Position numbers and translations under genes: made by a program. A stretch of DNA of 64,000 nt. Source: Limonium bicolor. Lineage: Eukaryota; Streptophyta; Magnoliopsida; Caryophyllales; Plumbaginaceae. Shown here in pieces: positions 14,236 to 26,700 of this stretch; position 1 is the stretch's first letter; every line of letters begins with the position of its first letter. The notes under the pieces were generated by a model, which was given only the letters and a program-made list of their open reading frames with translations, was not told the origin of the DNA and made no database searches. The stretch covers positions 303,499,156 through 303,563,155 of the forward strand of contig CM041779.1 in the NCBI GenBank assembly GCA_023374045.1, in the 5' to 3' direction.

Positions 14236-14354
14236 GAAATTCTTTCAAAAGAAAGGGCAGCAGGGTCACCAGGGAGCAAAGGGGAAAGAACCCGTCCTTC
14301 GGTTGACCGGCCCAGCTATAGATGCTCAGCCTTTGAGATCTGCACCTCCTAAGG

Positions 14355-14438
14355 GTGAGAACACCTACCTCTTAAATTCAATTGTGACCTTAACCTTTAT
14401 ATCATCAGATTTTAACTTAAACTAAATAATACCATCAG
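14355..14438 (+). other. Putative intron 3 of B gag
   Basis: 84 nt, phase 1. Donor AAGG|GTGAGA, acceptor ACCATCAG|GCA. It separates RSAPPK from the first zinc knuckle. In C the same two stretches are joined by a few residues with no interruption (about 1700-1735). Confidence 0.75.
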
Positions 14439-14716
14439 GCACCGGACAGCCCCAGCGCCATTTCTATTGTAAGCGTTGTGGGAAGGACCATCCTGGGGTC
14501 GATTGCAATGGCCGCAAAGTTGAGTGTCGGTGTTGCAAGAAAGAGGGCCACCGGGAGTTCGAGTGTTGGATGAACTCTGAGAGCCGTAACTACAGGCCAC
14601 CAAGGAATACTCAGAAGACCTCAGTTGGAGGATCTGGAGTACCACGAGGCGGTCAGGATGGCCAGACATCTACTGATGCTGGAGCCCAGAGAGGCAAGGG
14701 AGTAGATAGGGCATGA

Positions 14717-16710
14717 GTACCCTGAACTCCATGAGACCGCTGGTGGAAGACTTTTGCTTACCTTGTTATGTACTTACCTTGGATGTTAGACAGAGATATG
14801 TTATAAGTATGTGGGGGTGTGTCATTGACCACTCGCCTTTTTGTGTATGACTTTTGGGAACTAGTTTTGTGGACTCAATACGAGTAACCTTTAAACCTTG
14901 ACGGATTAGATATATGAACAGGATGTTAATGCTTACATTATCATGTAGCTGATACTCAACGACGCAGAGTCAATGAGACTGGTAATTATTGAACCAGAAT
15001 TTCCACCTGCATGGCGCACTTGCTATTGCAAGCACTATGACAAGTAAACCACTGAAATTTCCATCTGCCTTGCGCACTTGACAAAGCAAGTGCTGCAACT
15101 GCAACTGCAACTACTACGTTTTATTTTTATTATATATATACTAACATTTTTCATATTTTCCATACAAACCTCAAGATTAGAAACCTATGCAACCTTGGGA
15201 AGACCGTTAGTCCAACCACTGCAACTGAAGAAACTACACAGCCACTGTGATTGTAAACCACACCAGTTTAAATTGTTCGGGAATTGTCAGACATGGCTTA
15301 CTAACCAAATACCATCAGAGTATACCCGCATTTAATGCTAATCACTACTAGTGATGAATGTTTAGTCCTTATGGACAAGCATACCCTTTGTAGATGCACC
15401 ACCGTTAGTGAGGATGGTTGGGAAGTGAAGAGCCAAGTTGCTCAAAGCTATTATGCATTCTGCAATGCATCCAATTTAACGGATGAGGGAACGAATATGA
15501 ACTATGGATGAGATGTGATCATGATGAACATGGAGAAAAGGAATATGTGTGCACTCAATTAGATCGAGATAGGAGAACCGAGTTTGCTAAATATAGCACA
15601 GATTTTACTTACACCGAGTTGAATAACGTTGGCTTATGGCACGAATTACCACCGATGCCACTAAGGCAATAACACTTATTACAAGATAACCGATAACATG
15701 AACTAATAATACTAAAGGATATCCATCAAGGGAGATTGACAACAGAATAATTCACAATACCCGTGTGACAGACATTACCAGTTTACTAAACGAGACATGG
15801 GACGACCGCACTCCGATAGGAGCATGTGGGCCTGACAGACTTATTTATGAGTTAGTCGGGTAAGTAGTAATGTATCAGTACAGTACCCCATGTAAGTAGA
15901 CAAGTAGTGTTAGAAACACGAGAAGTAGTCAACTCCATACTAAGGACAGTGATACAGATTACCTTGAAGATGGACGAGAAGAGCCGCAGTTAAACCAACG
16001 CGTTAGAGAAATCAGGAACTATCAACAGAGAGCAGTAGGCAGTATACAGTGAAGACAAGGAAACCTTTCAAGGACGTGAACACTAAGGAAAGAAACATGA
16101 AAACCCATTATGGATGAATAATATGTAGAATCCTCATAAGGATCGAGCAAACTCTTGCAATCCAGAGGAAATCTACCAGATGTTGTGGACATAAACGCGT
16201 GACTACGCAATGATGAGAGTCGAAGCTAATATACTAGCGGATACCTTAAGCAAGGAACAATGGACTTGGAATGTACCACTCATATGATAATTCGCTCATC
16301 TTATCTGTTGGACTCATTAGATATTAGCTGCTGAGCGTTTACGCCTCTGCACTCTGTAGGACTGAGTGTTTTGGTATTGCACTTGTGTAGTTATTAATAT
16401 AGTAGTAATACGGGAAGATGTAATGGATATCAACACGAGTGTGTATCAAGAACTACAACAGTGTGTTACTCCGGAACAAAACCACTTGGAGACATGGATG
16501 ACGAGCTTTATCTCCGTGGACATGTAGGCTGGTATGTCTTGGTATTACAAGACAAGTGCAAAGAGCACTAAGTACTAACAATAGCCGATGTCATATTACA
16601 CCTCAAGCTGAATATCAGTGAGAGAAGACACACGCATGTATGCTAGTGATCCAAACGAGGGGATACACAGCCATGAAAAGAGGCAAACTGAGCCTATGTT
16701 CGTGGGTCTG
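14717..16710 (+). other. Element B internal region with no recognisable gene
   Basis: This is the place where protease, reverse transcriptase, RNase H and integrase would lie. I see only short frames with no family motifs. Near 15060-15110 there is a short CTGCAA run, and near 14995-15080 a near-duplicated phrase on the pattern TTTCCACCTGC...GCGCACTTG. Decayed pol sequence cannot be excluded by eye. Confidence 0.5.
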
Positions 16711-16862
16711 CACCTCAGTACGGAGCGAGTGGGACCATTGGAACGAACTTGGGAGAGAGCACAAATAGATCAGTGCCTCACCCTTTATGTATTGTGGAGC
16801 CCGGAAGGGCTAGAGTCATACCCGTCTCTCTGATATGAGGATAATCCACGAGGTGGTAAACT
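16711..16862 (+). pseudogene. Eroded integrase C-terminus/chromodomain relic of B
   Basis: Nucleotide blocks match, in order, the integrase tail of C read on the minus strand: TACGGAGCGAGTGGG, then CTTGGGAGAGAGCACAA (C has CTTGGGAAAGGGCACAA), GCCTCACCC, GAGCCCG and GATATGAGGA. In protein terms only TERVGPL survives. The gaps between blocks are shortened, so no function remains. Its position, between gag and the first polypurine tract, is the same as in C. Confidence 0.6.
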
Positions 16863-16940
16863 CTTTGAGAGCCAAGTATCCAGCGCTCCTTGTTGAGCGG
16901 ATGTTGCATACTTGTGGGGTACGGGGTCGTAACCCTTTTT

Positions 16941-16953
16941 AAGGGGGGTAGAG
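16941..16953 (+). promoter_or_regulatory. Upstream duplicate polypurine tract of B
   Basis: AAGGGGGGTAGAG, preceded by CCCTTTTT, is nearly identical to the terminal tract at 17590 and lies 649 bp before it. Element C has the same upstream copy with the same preceding CCCTTTTT. It could serve as a second plus-strand primer or be a relic of an older LTR boundary. Confidence 0.6.
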
Positions 16954-16995
16954 CCTCTTGGCTGTGCACGTGTGTGCACTAAGTTTTGTTGTTTC

Positions 16996-17143
16996 GTATG
17001 CGGGGCATACAGTAGTTTGTGGTATGCGGGGCATACGAGGTTTGTTTGTTTGTTTGTTTATTTCGTATGCATGGCATACAGTGAATTGGTGGTGTGCGGG
17101 GCACACAAGATTTTGTTGGTTATGTTTGGTACGCGGGGCGTAC
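16996..17143 (+). repeat. Array of five 15-nt palindromic hairpins with compensatory changes
   Basis: Five units with 6-bp arms and a 3-base loop: GTATGCGGGGCATAC at 16996 and 17022, GTATGCATGGCATAC at 17065, GTGTGCGGGGCACAC at 17092, GTACGCGGGGCGTAC at 17129. Spacing varies from 26 to 43 bp and the spacers are T/G-rich. Where an arm changes, the partner arm changes to match. Confidence 0.85.
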
Positions 17144-17589
17144 GTTGTTGGTTTGTTTTGTGTGTGATGTGCACTTGTATGTATGTATCTTACGAGATAC
17201 CTATTTGAATGTTGTATATACACCCATGTGTGTAGTACTTTTCTTATGCTACTTGTGATATATATTTATATTGCTTTGTAGAATGATTAATATGATATCG
17301 CTTAGATACGAAATGAATCATTAGATATGGAATGTGGAACGATAGTATGTTATGGACACCTCAGAGAGGTTGTCAGGGTTTGTAGAATTGATAGGAAATA
17401 ATGGTGCTGATGGATCACCTATATCCATATATGATTGAACTAACGCCACAAAGTGATGGCTATGTGCTGTATAAGCACAATACGATGTGTGTAAATGATA
17501 TATCATATAGATATACATTATGGGAATCATGGGTAGTTATATATATATACATACCTATTTGATGAAGCGACTTCGGAAGAAGTCTTTTT

Positions 17590-17602
17590 AAGGGGGGTAG
17601 AT
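17590..17602 (+). promoter_or_regulatory. Terminal polypurine tract of B
   Basis: AAGGGGGGTAGAT ends directly at the TG of the 3' LTR, the expected position of the plus-strand DNA primer. Confidence 0.88.
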
Positions 17603-20600
17603 TGAAATACCCCAAACTAATAAAACATGGATTAAACATCTAATCACATTGATTAAGGCCTAAACATGCGTTAAAAGTCAATTGAGAACAACAGTGGTCA
17701 ACACAAAGCAAGATATTGCACCCTTTGACTGTTTAGGGTAAATAAATACCCAAATGAACTTCTTAGGACCTAAAACTTTGTACTAAGCATTATAACACAT
17801 AACTAAACATATTACAATCGTTGGACAACACTCCAACACAAAGAACAAGCATTTTCATGCTTAAGGACAAGAACGGCAAAAATGTGCTCTAAGAAAACCG
17901 TAAAGGTCTAATGACCTCTATTTTTTATACATTTGGATTCCAAAGATCAAATATCATGTAAGTAACACAAAAAAATTGTTCTCAAAGAAAATAGAGCTCA
18001 GAAACACCTTGCAACACAAAATGTGCACTAAAACACCTTAAAGCACGTTTTTGGGTAATTGCCTTCTAAATTGGTTTTTAATGGGCTTAAAGGTTATAAT
18101 TTCCTTTAAATATGATAATATATCCTATTATATCATATTAGGAATTTAATTCCATAAATTTACAAATTTTTACAAATTTTATATTAAAATATTAATAAAA
18201 CCCTAAAAGAGGGCCCGTTTGAGTCAACATTGACTAAGAATGGTCAAGAGGTCAAATTTGACCCATTGGAACCCATGGAGTCGACAGCCACAAGCAGGGG
18301 GAGCTTGAATTCACCACTTGCAAGCACAAGGAACAAGTCTCCAACATTATTCCATGATTTAAGGGACCACTTTTACCTTTCTTATATTATAGTCTAAATA
18401 TCACACTTTTGGCTCCTTGATTGATTAGGTCTCCAAAAAACGTGTGAGAGGTTCCTTTCCCCTCCAATAACCGATGCCAATAATACATGGTGAGTCATCA
18501 AACACTAATACAATAAACAAAGCAAAAAAATGGGTTTTAAGGCAAATTTGACCTATTCTCTCATTTGCCTTGCTTCCCAGCCGACACAAGGCCTCTTCAA
18601 CCTCTCTTTTTCTTTTCCAAACCGTGGCTAACACACCAAATACAGAGGAGAACAACAATTGACACAGGTAAGCTTATTAAGCCGTTTTATGTTCATTCTC
18701 TTCACATTTCGTTCCTCTTTCCATGGAGCTAAGCATCAACCATTTCCATCCATGTTTCAAGCTTGTTTGGAGGTTGAAAGGAGGGCAAATCTCGGCTGTA
18801 ACAAAGGGGAGAAGGTGGAGGAATCTAATCTTGTTCTTAAGGTATAAAAATGTGCTTTAAGCACTTATCTTTTGATTCTCTTCAGATCCGGTTGTGAAAC
18901 CTTGTTTCTTAGCCTTATAATATTCTTCTTAACATACTTATTCAGTTGGTACATCAAGAGCTTCAAGGTATAGCCAGATCCAAGCCAAAAACACCATTTT
19001 TGGCATTTTAAACAAGGTAAAAATTAGCCATCTTCGAATCTGAGCTATGCCGGTTTTAATCCTTGGTTTAGTAGTTCTTTTGATGCTCTTTACCTTCTGT
19101 ATAAACAGGCCGAAGACAACCCTTGGTTACCTTGTTATTCTAAGGTAAATTTTACCTTGAAATATACATTAAAACACTACTTATGGTTAGATCTTGCTTG
19201 GAGACTAACCATGCCTTAATTGCTGTTTGAAAACATGTAAAAGGAGCTGTGAAAAAATTATCCTAAGCTGGCCGTGGCCAAACAAGGCTTTAACTTGGCA
19301 AAAACAAGGTATAAATCACTTAAACCTTCACTTGGTATATTAATATGTAATTATACATATGTGTATAATTTGCGCCATGAGTGAATGGGTTAATAAGGTC
19401 TTATTTTGACCTTAGGTGATTAAGGAATGGTTTAGTAAATTTTATAACTAATTAATTAGCATAATTGTCAAATTTAAGACATTATGTGGAAAATAGGAAA
19501 ATAAGGAAAAGATGTGTGTAAGGCCGAGAGTTTAATGCATTTTTGGGCATTTATGTGTAATTTATTTTATAAGCTAATGTTTGTAATAAGGCCATGTACT
19601 TTAGGCCATTTTATTTATACATTTATAAGCTTTTAATTAAGTTTAGGTGCTAAAAATAAATTACCGCAAGGAATTGTGGTTTTAGTGCAAATAAATTAAA
19701 TTTGGGGGCTATACATTAATATGGCCAAAAATTAGAGGTTTAAATGAGTTTATATAAAAATTATAAGATTTTATAAAGTTTTGGTGGTTAAATGGTAATT
19801 TCCGAAAAATATGGTTATAAACCGTAATTATAAGGAATTAATGGTCAAGGAAATATTAAGGTGGTCAACCTTGACCATATGGTAGGTTTTGACCAAATTA
19901 GATAAGTTAAATAACTTATTTAAGGTTTTATAATAAGATAGGTATTTAATTGTAACAATTTTATAACATATGTGGTATATATGTTATTACCGAAAATAAA
20001 GGGTGTATAATGGTATTATAAACACCCATGGGCTATTAGGAATTTTTAGGAATTTATTTGGTTGATTTTGGGATTAAGATAAACTATATATGTATAATAT
20101 ATAGTTATTATGTTATTATGACACTTTTGAATAAAAGATGGGGTGGAATAGTAATAAGCGAGAATATATGTGTTAGTAATATTAATTATAACCCTTTGGT
20201 GAAATTTGGTGATTTTTAGAATTATATAAGGGTATTTAATAAGATACGTGTATAATATATAGTTTTAATGATAATATAAAACTATATGTTATAAATTGGG
20301 CCAAATGGCAATTATAGGAATTTGGTGGGTCTGATCGGAATTTTATAAAAATATAACCATAGGTTATACCATTTTATAAGTTTAAAATGTTATATTATAT
20401 GATATATGTAACATGGTATAATATGGGGTGAATTTGTAAATAAGGAAACTATGGTATATGAAAAAGAATATGGTTTTGATATGGTGCCCATGCGGCAATA
20501 ATAAATAGTTTTGTATAAAAACTATAGGTTATAAATTAAAGGAAATAAAAATATCATATTATATGATATTAGTATATGGTATAACATTACATAATGTTAT

Positions 20601-22029
20601 GTGGTCAAAATGGAATTTAAAAGAAATATAAGGGCTGCACCGAATTATAAGAGATGGAAAATGAATTTTAGACTACGGTCTATAATGTTATAAATGTTAT
20701 AACAATTATATGGTATTAAGGTGGTTTAAATGGAATTAATAAGAAGGGATATTCACATTAAATAATGTGACAAACTATAAATAAATGAGGTTTATAAACT
20801 AAGGTATTTATTGATTAAACCTTAGGAGTTGTAATTATACAACATAAAATGTTACATAATATTAGGATAATAATCTTAATATAAGTTGTACACTATAATA
20901 CAACTAATGGGAATAATCATCTAATATAAGATGATAAAATGTAACATATAATATAAGAGTTTTATAACTCATGGAATTTACCTATATGGTACATATATAC
21001 ATAAACAAGAAAATTGTATATAAGGATGGATATATATATTATGGTTGGAAACCATATAATATAATGGTGGTGGTTATTATATGAAAAATAGTTACAAACT
21101 ATAAGTTATGAGTTTTTGAATGCAAATATAATTTGCTAAGATAATGGATAATATAATACAATGTATTATAATGGATGGTGGAAAATAATACAATATAATG
21201 TAATAATGCATGCATACATGCAACTATAGGTTATATACCTAAATTAAATGGTGGATAAGATTAAAGAAATATAATGAATTAAACTTAACAGTCGAAATAT
21301 TTTGACATACGAGTTTTAGTAACAAAGCCGACCGGTTTAGAGAAACCTGTAACAAATAACTGTAGAAGTCCGGGGATGAACTGGGGGTTACTTGTTGTAA
21401 CACCCCTACCGCTAATACTGTCATTACTGTACAAATACTTACCTCCGCAGCGGATACTCCTTACACAGCGGCGGGTGTACAATGCCGTTAGTCACCCACG
21501 TGACTAACAAGGCGAATTACAATACTACATACTATCGGTCTGATGAAAATGAACATACCGAGTACTCTACACAATACAATACTTCCCATCACATACTCAT
21601 CCAAAATCCAATTACAACTCCAATACATTACTATACCGAGCATACTACAATCCTTACATTACCGATACAGTCTAGACTTCCAAATTCATACTACGTTACA
21701 AATACGATTCCCTTTCCTAACTACCATCGCTTATGTAGCAGTCCCCGTCCTACTCTCTCGAACGGTGAACAGCTTCGGTACCTGCACACTAAAAACGGTC
21801 CCCCTAGGGGGTCAGCTTACGCTGCATATGAAATCCGCATATACCGCGTGCTAACCGCGGTACGCCGACTACTTCGGGTCGGATATACATGGAGTTCATT
21901 TTACATGCATACATACATACTCATGCTACAACAATACAATCAAGGATACCTACATAGATACACAAGTTCAATACTTACTAAGGAAGACAATTCAATAGTC
22001 AACCATTCGTATCTGTTATACATTCATTA

Positions 22030-22260
22030 CTCTTCGTACTGTGTTTGATATTCGTTACTCTACTCATACTTACTCCTTATCTTGCATACTCATCACTCCA
22101 TGTTCAATACCTTACTCGTACACGATCCTTACTCAATACTCGATACTTACTCATACGTACTCAATACTCGGTACTCATTCCATACTCATACTTGCTTCTT
22201 ACTCGATACTCATTACTTTACTCATACATACGCAATACTCATTACTCATTACCTTGGTCG
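22030..22260. repeat. TACTCA-rich low-complexity stretch in F
   Basis: Many imperfect copies of TACTCATACTC-like units. The apparent long frames at 21482-22548 are translations of this repetitive sequence and are not genes. Confidence 0.7.
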
Positions 22261-23390
22261 CTGGGCGGAGTCATACACAAGACTCGCCACCGGACCTACA
22301 ATACGAGGGCTATACGCTTAGCTCCTCAAATACTCAATGTCCGTTCTTACCGGACTACTCAAATTCCCAACACTCTTCTCTCAGAGCACAATATAATCTC
22401 ATGGGTTAGCCTAGAAGTATCTCTCTTGATAACCTCCACCAGCTTAGGGAATTACAACCGACTAGTATCCTCAGATTTAAGGGTTTCCCCAACATATCGA
22501 ATACTCTCCTGTTCGGGACATACTTACATCAGTCGGGTCCTCTCATAATGGGTCGACTAATTGCTAAGGGGTTTGGAGATCCCTCATCATTCTTTACTAC
22601 TCTCATGGTTCATGTTTTGCACCAAGATTAATTCCTCTATTAGAGGTTACTTATATACTCCCACTACTTTTTGTTTGTGGGTTATTCATTTCGTTTCTCC
22701 TACCGTTATCGGAAGGTTATTACTCCCGTACAATCTCTCACATTCTAGTGAGTTCATTGGTTTACGTTATCGTTTATTGGTTCGTTGGTTTAGTGCGTTG
22801 CCACGGTTCCATTAGTTCACACATGACTCTCACTATGAGTCAATACACATTAAGACTCATCTATGAGTCGGTCTACACACTAAGTAAAGCCACACAATCA
22901 ATCAAGAAGGTTAGCTCAATCAACATACAGCAAGACATATAATGAAAGGCGATAAACCGTTTTCATGCTTTAGTCTTGATTAGCCGGCATACAGCACACA
23001 AATCAACGTAACTCGGTTAGCATACGGGGCATGAGGAAATCATACCTTCCACCGGAGTTAGCTTTAACACGTGTTCCCTTGTTCCTTGGTTCACAATTGT
23101 TCCACTGATAATGTTTCAACATTATTATTAATACTATACTCTTACGATACACAAATAATTACTACTCCCGTACTTACCCCGTTATCCCGGTGTACTTAAT
23201 GTTCTTATACTCTCAACTTGCTTGGTTACTTTTACACTTGTTTTCATACTCATATACTTACTTTCTTACCTTTATTATTTCAATTGTAGTGTACTACTAC
23301 ATATATATGCATATATGTGTATAGGCATATATATATTACATATGATTATTATAATCATATAGTAAAAATATTTATTTATTTATTTATTTT

Positions 23391-23735
23391 TGACTCGACC
23401 GGACTTGCGACCGACCTTGCAAGTCCGGTCCATTCCAGTAGCTACCAGTACGGGAAATTTTCTGGCTCGACCGAACTTGCAAGTCCGGTCGCAAGTTCGG
23501 TCCATTCCAGTAGCTTACATTACGGGAATTTTTCTGGCCGACCGAACTTGCAAGTCCGGTCGCAAGTTCGGTCCATTCCAGAAGGTTTCTGACGGGAGAA
23601 TTTTTCTGGTCCGACCGAACTTGCATGTCCGGTCGCAAGTCCAGTCGATTCCAGAAGGTTTCCCGTCTTTGTAAATCTGGGCTCGACCGAACTTGCAAGT
23701 CCGGTCGCAAGTCCGGTCCGGCCCAGTACTTCAGT
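23391..23735. repeat. 73-bp tandem repeat, about five copies, in F
   Basis: Units start near 23391, 23464, 23537, 23610 and 23683. Each carries ACCGAACTTGC or a variant and, about ten bases on, its inverted partner (GCAAGTTCGGT or GCAAGTCCGGT), so each unit can fold. The later part of the unit (CCATTCCAGTAGC...GGGAATTTTTCTGG) is more variable. All six frames are open over parts of it because of its composition. Confidence 0.85.
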
Positions 23736-26700
23736 TTTAAAATCTGTTTTCAGTCCTCTCTTTTACCCATTACTTCCCCAATCTTCCTACATGTAATCCC
23801 TCATGTTTTAGTGCCATTTAGGCTTCCTAATATACCTCAATCCATCCACCAAATCCATTACTAAATCCATCAATCAATTTACACAATTCCCTTACTCCTT
23901 TTTCAACACTTGTAACAGTTTTTGTTACACTTATGCTACAGATTCTAAAACTCAATTCTCCCATCCAATACTTCCTCAACCAATGCTACTCCTAGCATTC
24001 TAAATACCTCTCTTACCATACCAGTTCATTTCTAAGCATCGCACTACCTATACCCAAGTTCCAACACTCCTTTTACAAAATTCTGCACATTAAATTCTCC
24101 TAACTTCTCCAATGTATTCTTTTACACTTTGCTACAGATTTTACACTTCTTATTTCTCATACTACAATTACCATTCCATAGCTACTAAACCTCTCTACTA
24201 ATCCCAATACACACCTTGGTTCTCCCACTCACCAAGTCATCCTTAAATACATAATTCCTACTAAAATTTTGCCATAGTTCATCTACTTTCCTTACTTATT
24301 CACACACATCCTTTCTCATCAAATTCATCCCTATTCTAGCCAAACCACAAGGGTTCTACCAGCACACATACAAAATCCCAATACACCAATATTTCCTCAA
24401 TCCACAATACAAATACTCATATACAATTATTTGGCTCTAAGGCCTACAATCCACATACTTGCTCTTAAATACTCAAACTTCACAATTCCCAATACTAGTA
24501 CAAGGATTTGGGTTCTTTAAATATTTTACCCATTCCCATTACTCTAATGCAATAGAATTTACATTAGGAAGGAGCTCTTACCTTGAGCTTATACTTCCTT
24601 CTTTTCTTTTCCATTTCTCCTCTTGCTCTCTTTCTTGTCTAAATCAGTTTTATGGGGAGTGGAGTTTCCAACTCCATTCCCATCACCCAAGCACACAAAG
24701 ACAAGCATGATTAATCTACTAGCCCTCACATTAACACTAATTCATTGGAGTGTTTAAAATACAAATTCTAGGGTTTACCTTTGGAGTGCTTCAGGAGGGG
24801 TTTTAGCCCTTGGTTCAAGAAGGTGTTCTCACCACCATTGGAGGGTTGAAGCAAAGCTCCAAAACAAGAGGGAAACAAGGTAAGAGAGGGAGACCAAAAA
24901 TCGGCCATACCAAGCGATGGAGAAAAATGAGGTCTTTCATGGAGATTTTTACCTTGTTGGAAAGAGGAGGCTCCAGGCTTCACAATGGTGTGCTTTTCTC
25001 TTCAAATGGGGAAAACCCATGGAGATGAAACTCATCCTTTTTGAATTTTGAAAAGATAGAAATGTAGAGGAGGATGAGGGGATTGCAAATATGTAATTTA
25101 TTTTACATTTGAGGCTCAAACGAAGGTAGAGCAAGGAGAGAAAGAAGAGAAGCCATGAGAGGTGTTGGAGCTTCTCAAAAATCGCCAGCAAGGGGGAAGA
25201 GGGAGTTGCAGCCGGCTGGGAAGGAGGAGAAGGAAAGAGAGAGGGAGGAAAAGAAAAAGTAAGGAGGAGAGAGAGTCCCCCTTTGCTTTTGTACTTTTAC
25301 TTCTAGCTTTTTGATTTACTTATTTGCTAGTTGTGTGTGTGTGAGAGGCTGTTTACACTAGTAAAAACCGGCCCCCACTGTTATACTAGTTGGAGCGTTT
25401 TTCGTCTTTTGTAAAAAACGCTCGTTATTTTACCCGGTTTTGATACTATTCACTAACCGGGCCCGTTTTCCGGAATTTTCTCGTTTAATTATTTTTATTA
25501 ATTATTAAGCTTCCATAAATGCTTAACAATTATTATTTAATGATTCATGATTTTTACGAGTCTGTTTGACCACTTAAAGTCACGTTTTCGGGTTTCCTCG
25601 AAAACGTGCGCTAAAGCTCTTTTAGCGTTTTAATACATTTCTTGGATCCGTTTTCTTCGGGAATCATTCCCGTATACTAATTAGGCATGAAAAAGCCTTA
25701 GGAATCCTCATAATACTCTAACCGAGGTCTCGTACCTCTTATGGTTATTTAACGCTTATTCTAGCGTTTTCCGCTTTTCAAGCGTTTTCTCATTTCTTTT
25801 GGATTTGTTTTCCTTACCAAAATTACTTAGGCACTATTAGGCCCGTAAATACTATATTAGAATATAGATCACCATATTTAAGCTTGGGGTATTTCACTTG
25901 TTATTCGGAAATACCGGATGTAGTGAGTCATGGAGACTGACTTGTAGTTTTATTACCGTTAAGATCATACTTCAGACGGAGGCGCTTGACGAGCTAGTGG
26001 TCTACACTGCGCATCCTAGGTCTTGGTGAACGGTATGTAAAGGGGTTTTATCCAGGTTGTCCTAAGGAATTCCTTGGGCTCGGATTTGGTTGATATCACT
26101 TGTGTGTTAAGTGTTTTGGATACGTGTATGTGATTATGTGTGTTACTGTATTAATTATTTATGCACGAGCGTCCCACGGGAGTAACACTACGTCGACTAT
26201 AGATCGACTTATATAAACATACATATACGTTATTGTGATGACAAGACGGTTACTTGATATAATACCATAGTATTAATATTAAGTATATGGCAACCTAAGT
26301 AAAACACTTAGGAACGACTCACGACATTGTCGGTCTCTAGAGCATGGATCTCGAACATGAATATGACCTAGATTACTTCTAGGTATGCATGAGACCCATT
26401 GGGCAGCTAACTAATAATTATTCTCCATAAGATTAAGAGCATATCTTGAACATTATGAGAGTGAGATGGTATGAGTTGAGGTGAGGAATCCCGGTAGTTT
26501 ATGAACTACTTGGTTGCGCATTTGTGATCACTGAGGGGTTCCCGATCGGGTTCCACTCCAGTTTTATACCCAACGAGCCCTATTTGGATCGTGGCTCAGG
26601 TGGCTACGGCCTTTTATATGGACGTCTTACGAGACAACAGAGAATAGTCAGGGGCCTCCGGACCTCTGGCGAAATGAGCACCTTTGTGTGTACGGGAGGA

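Larger units (their letters stand above)
13331..14716 (+). pseudogene. gag: Element B gag, apparently four exons, one in-frame stop
   Basis: Gag of the same family as C. The ATG at 13331 is 216 bp downstream of the PBS and opens a glycine/arginine-rich N-terminus (SGGTRGRGTGRGGGGD). The capsid-like core follows (LKDAASTWWRLVKDHH, LRGKYYPAHLKQ, LLDFIPGVDYSETV), then a basic linker and two knuckles (CKRCGKDHPGVDC at CX2CX3HX4C; CRCCKKEGHREFEC at CX2CX4HX4C). Continuous reading is possible only if three segments are removed: 13943-14021, 14162-14235 and 14355-14438. Each starts GT, ends AG and contains stop codons. Their removal leaves 1149 nt, 382 codons plus a stop (TGA 14714-14716), in one frame. 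A single TAG at 13487-13489 breaks exon 1, in frame with both the ATG and the rest. The exon layout is inferred from homology with C, which is uninterrupted at the last two positions. Confidence 0.82.
21396..25896 (-). mobile_element. Element F: 4.5-kb solo LTR, minus orientation
   Basis: In plus orientation it starts TGTAACACCCC and ends GGGGTATTTCA, with CTTGT on both sides (21391-21395 and 25897-25901). The interrupted B LTR shows the empty site with one CTTGT near 11500. Read on the minus strand its ends (TGAAATACCCC...GGGGTGTTACA) match those of B and C, so it is the same kind of LTR in reverse. There is no PBS, polypurine tract or gene, so I call it a solo LTR left by LTR-LTR recombination. 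Several GCGTTTT-like motifs cluster at 25385-25790. Confidence 0.85.

Noticed and set aside
13943..14438. Decay indels as the cause of the B gag interruptions
   Set aside because: All three have splice consensus at both ends, similar intron-like lengths and frame-preserving removal, and two match uninterrupted positions in C. Random insertions would not give this pattern.
21482..22548. Long overlapping open frames (up to 188 codons)
   Set aside because: They translate the TACTCA-rich low-complexity DNA of solo LTR F. Frames are open in parallel, composition is extreme and no domain is visible.
23391..23735. CRISPR-like regular repeats (also 54579-54955 and 46660-47300)
   Set aside because: The units are contiguous tandem repeats without unique spacers, in a plant retrotransposon context.
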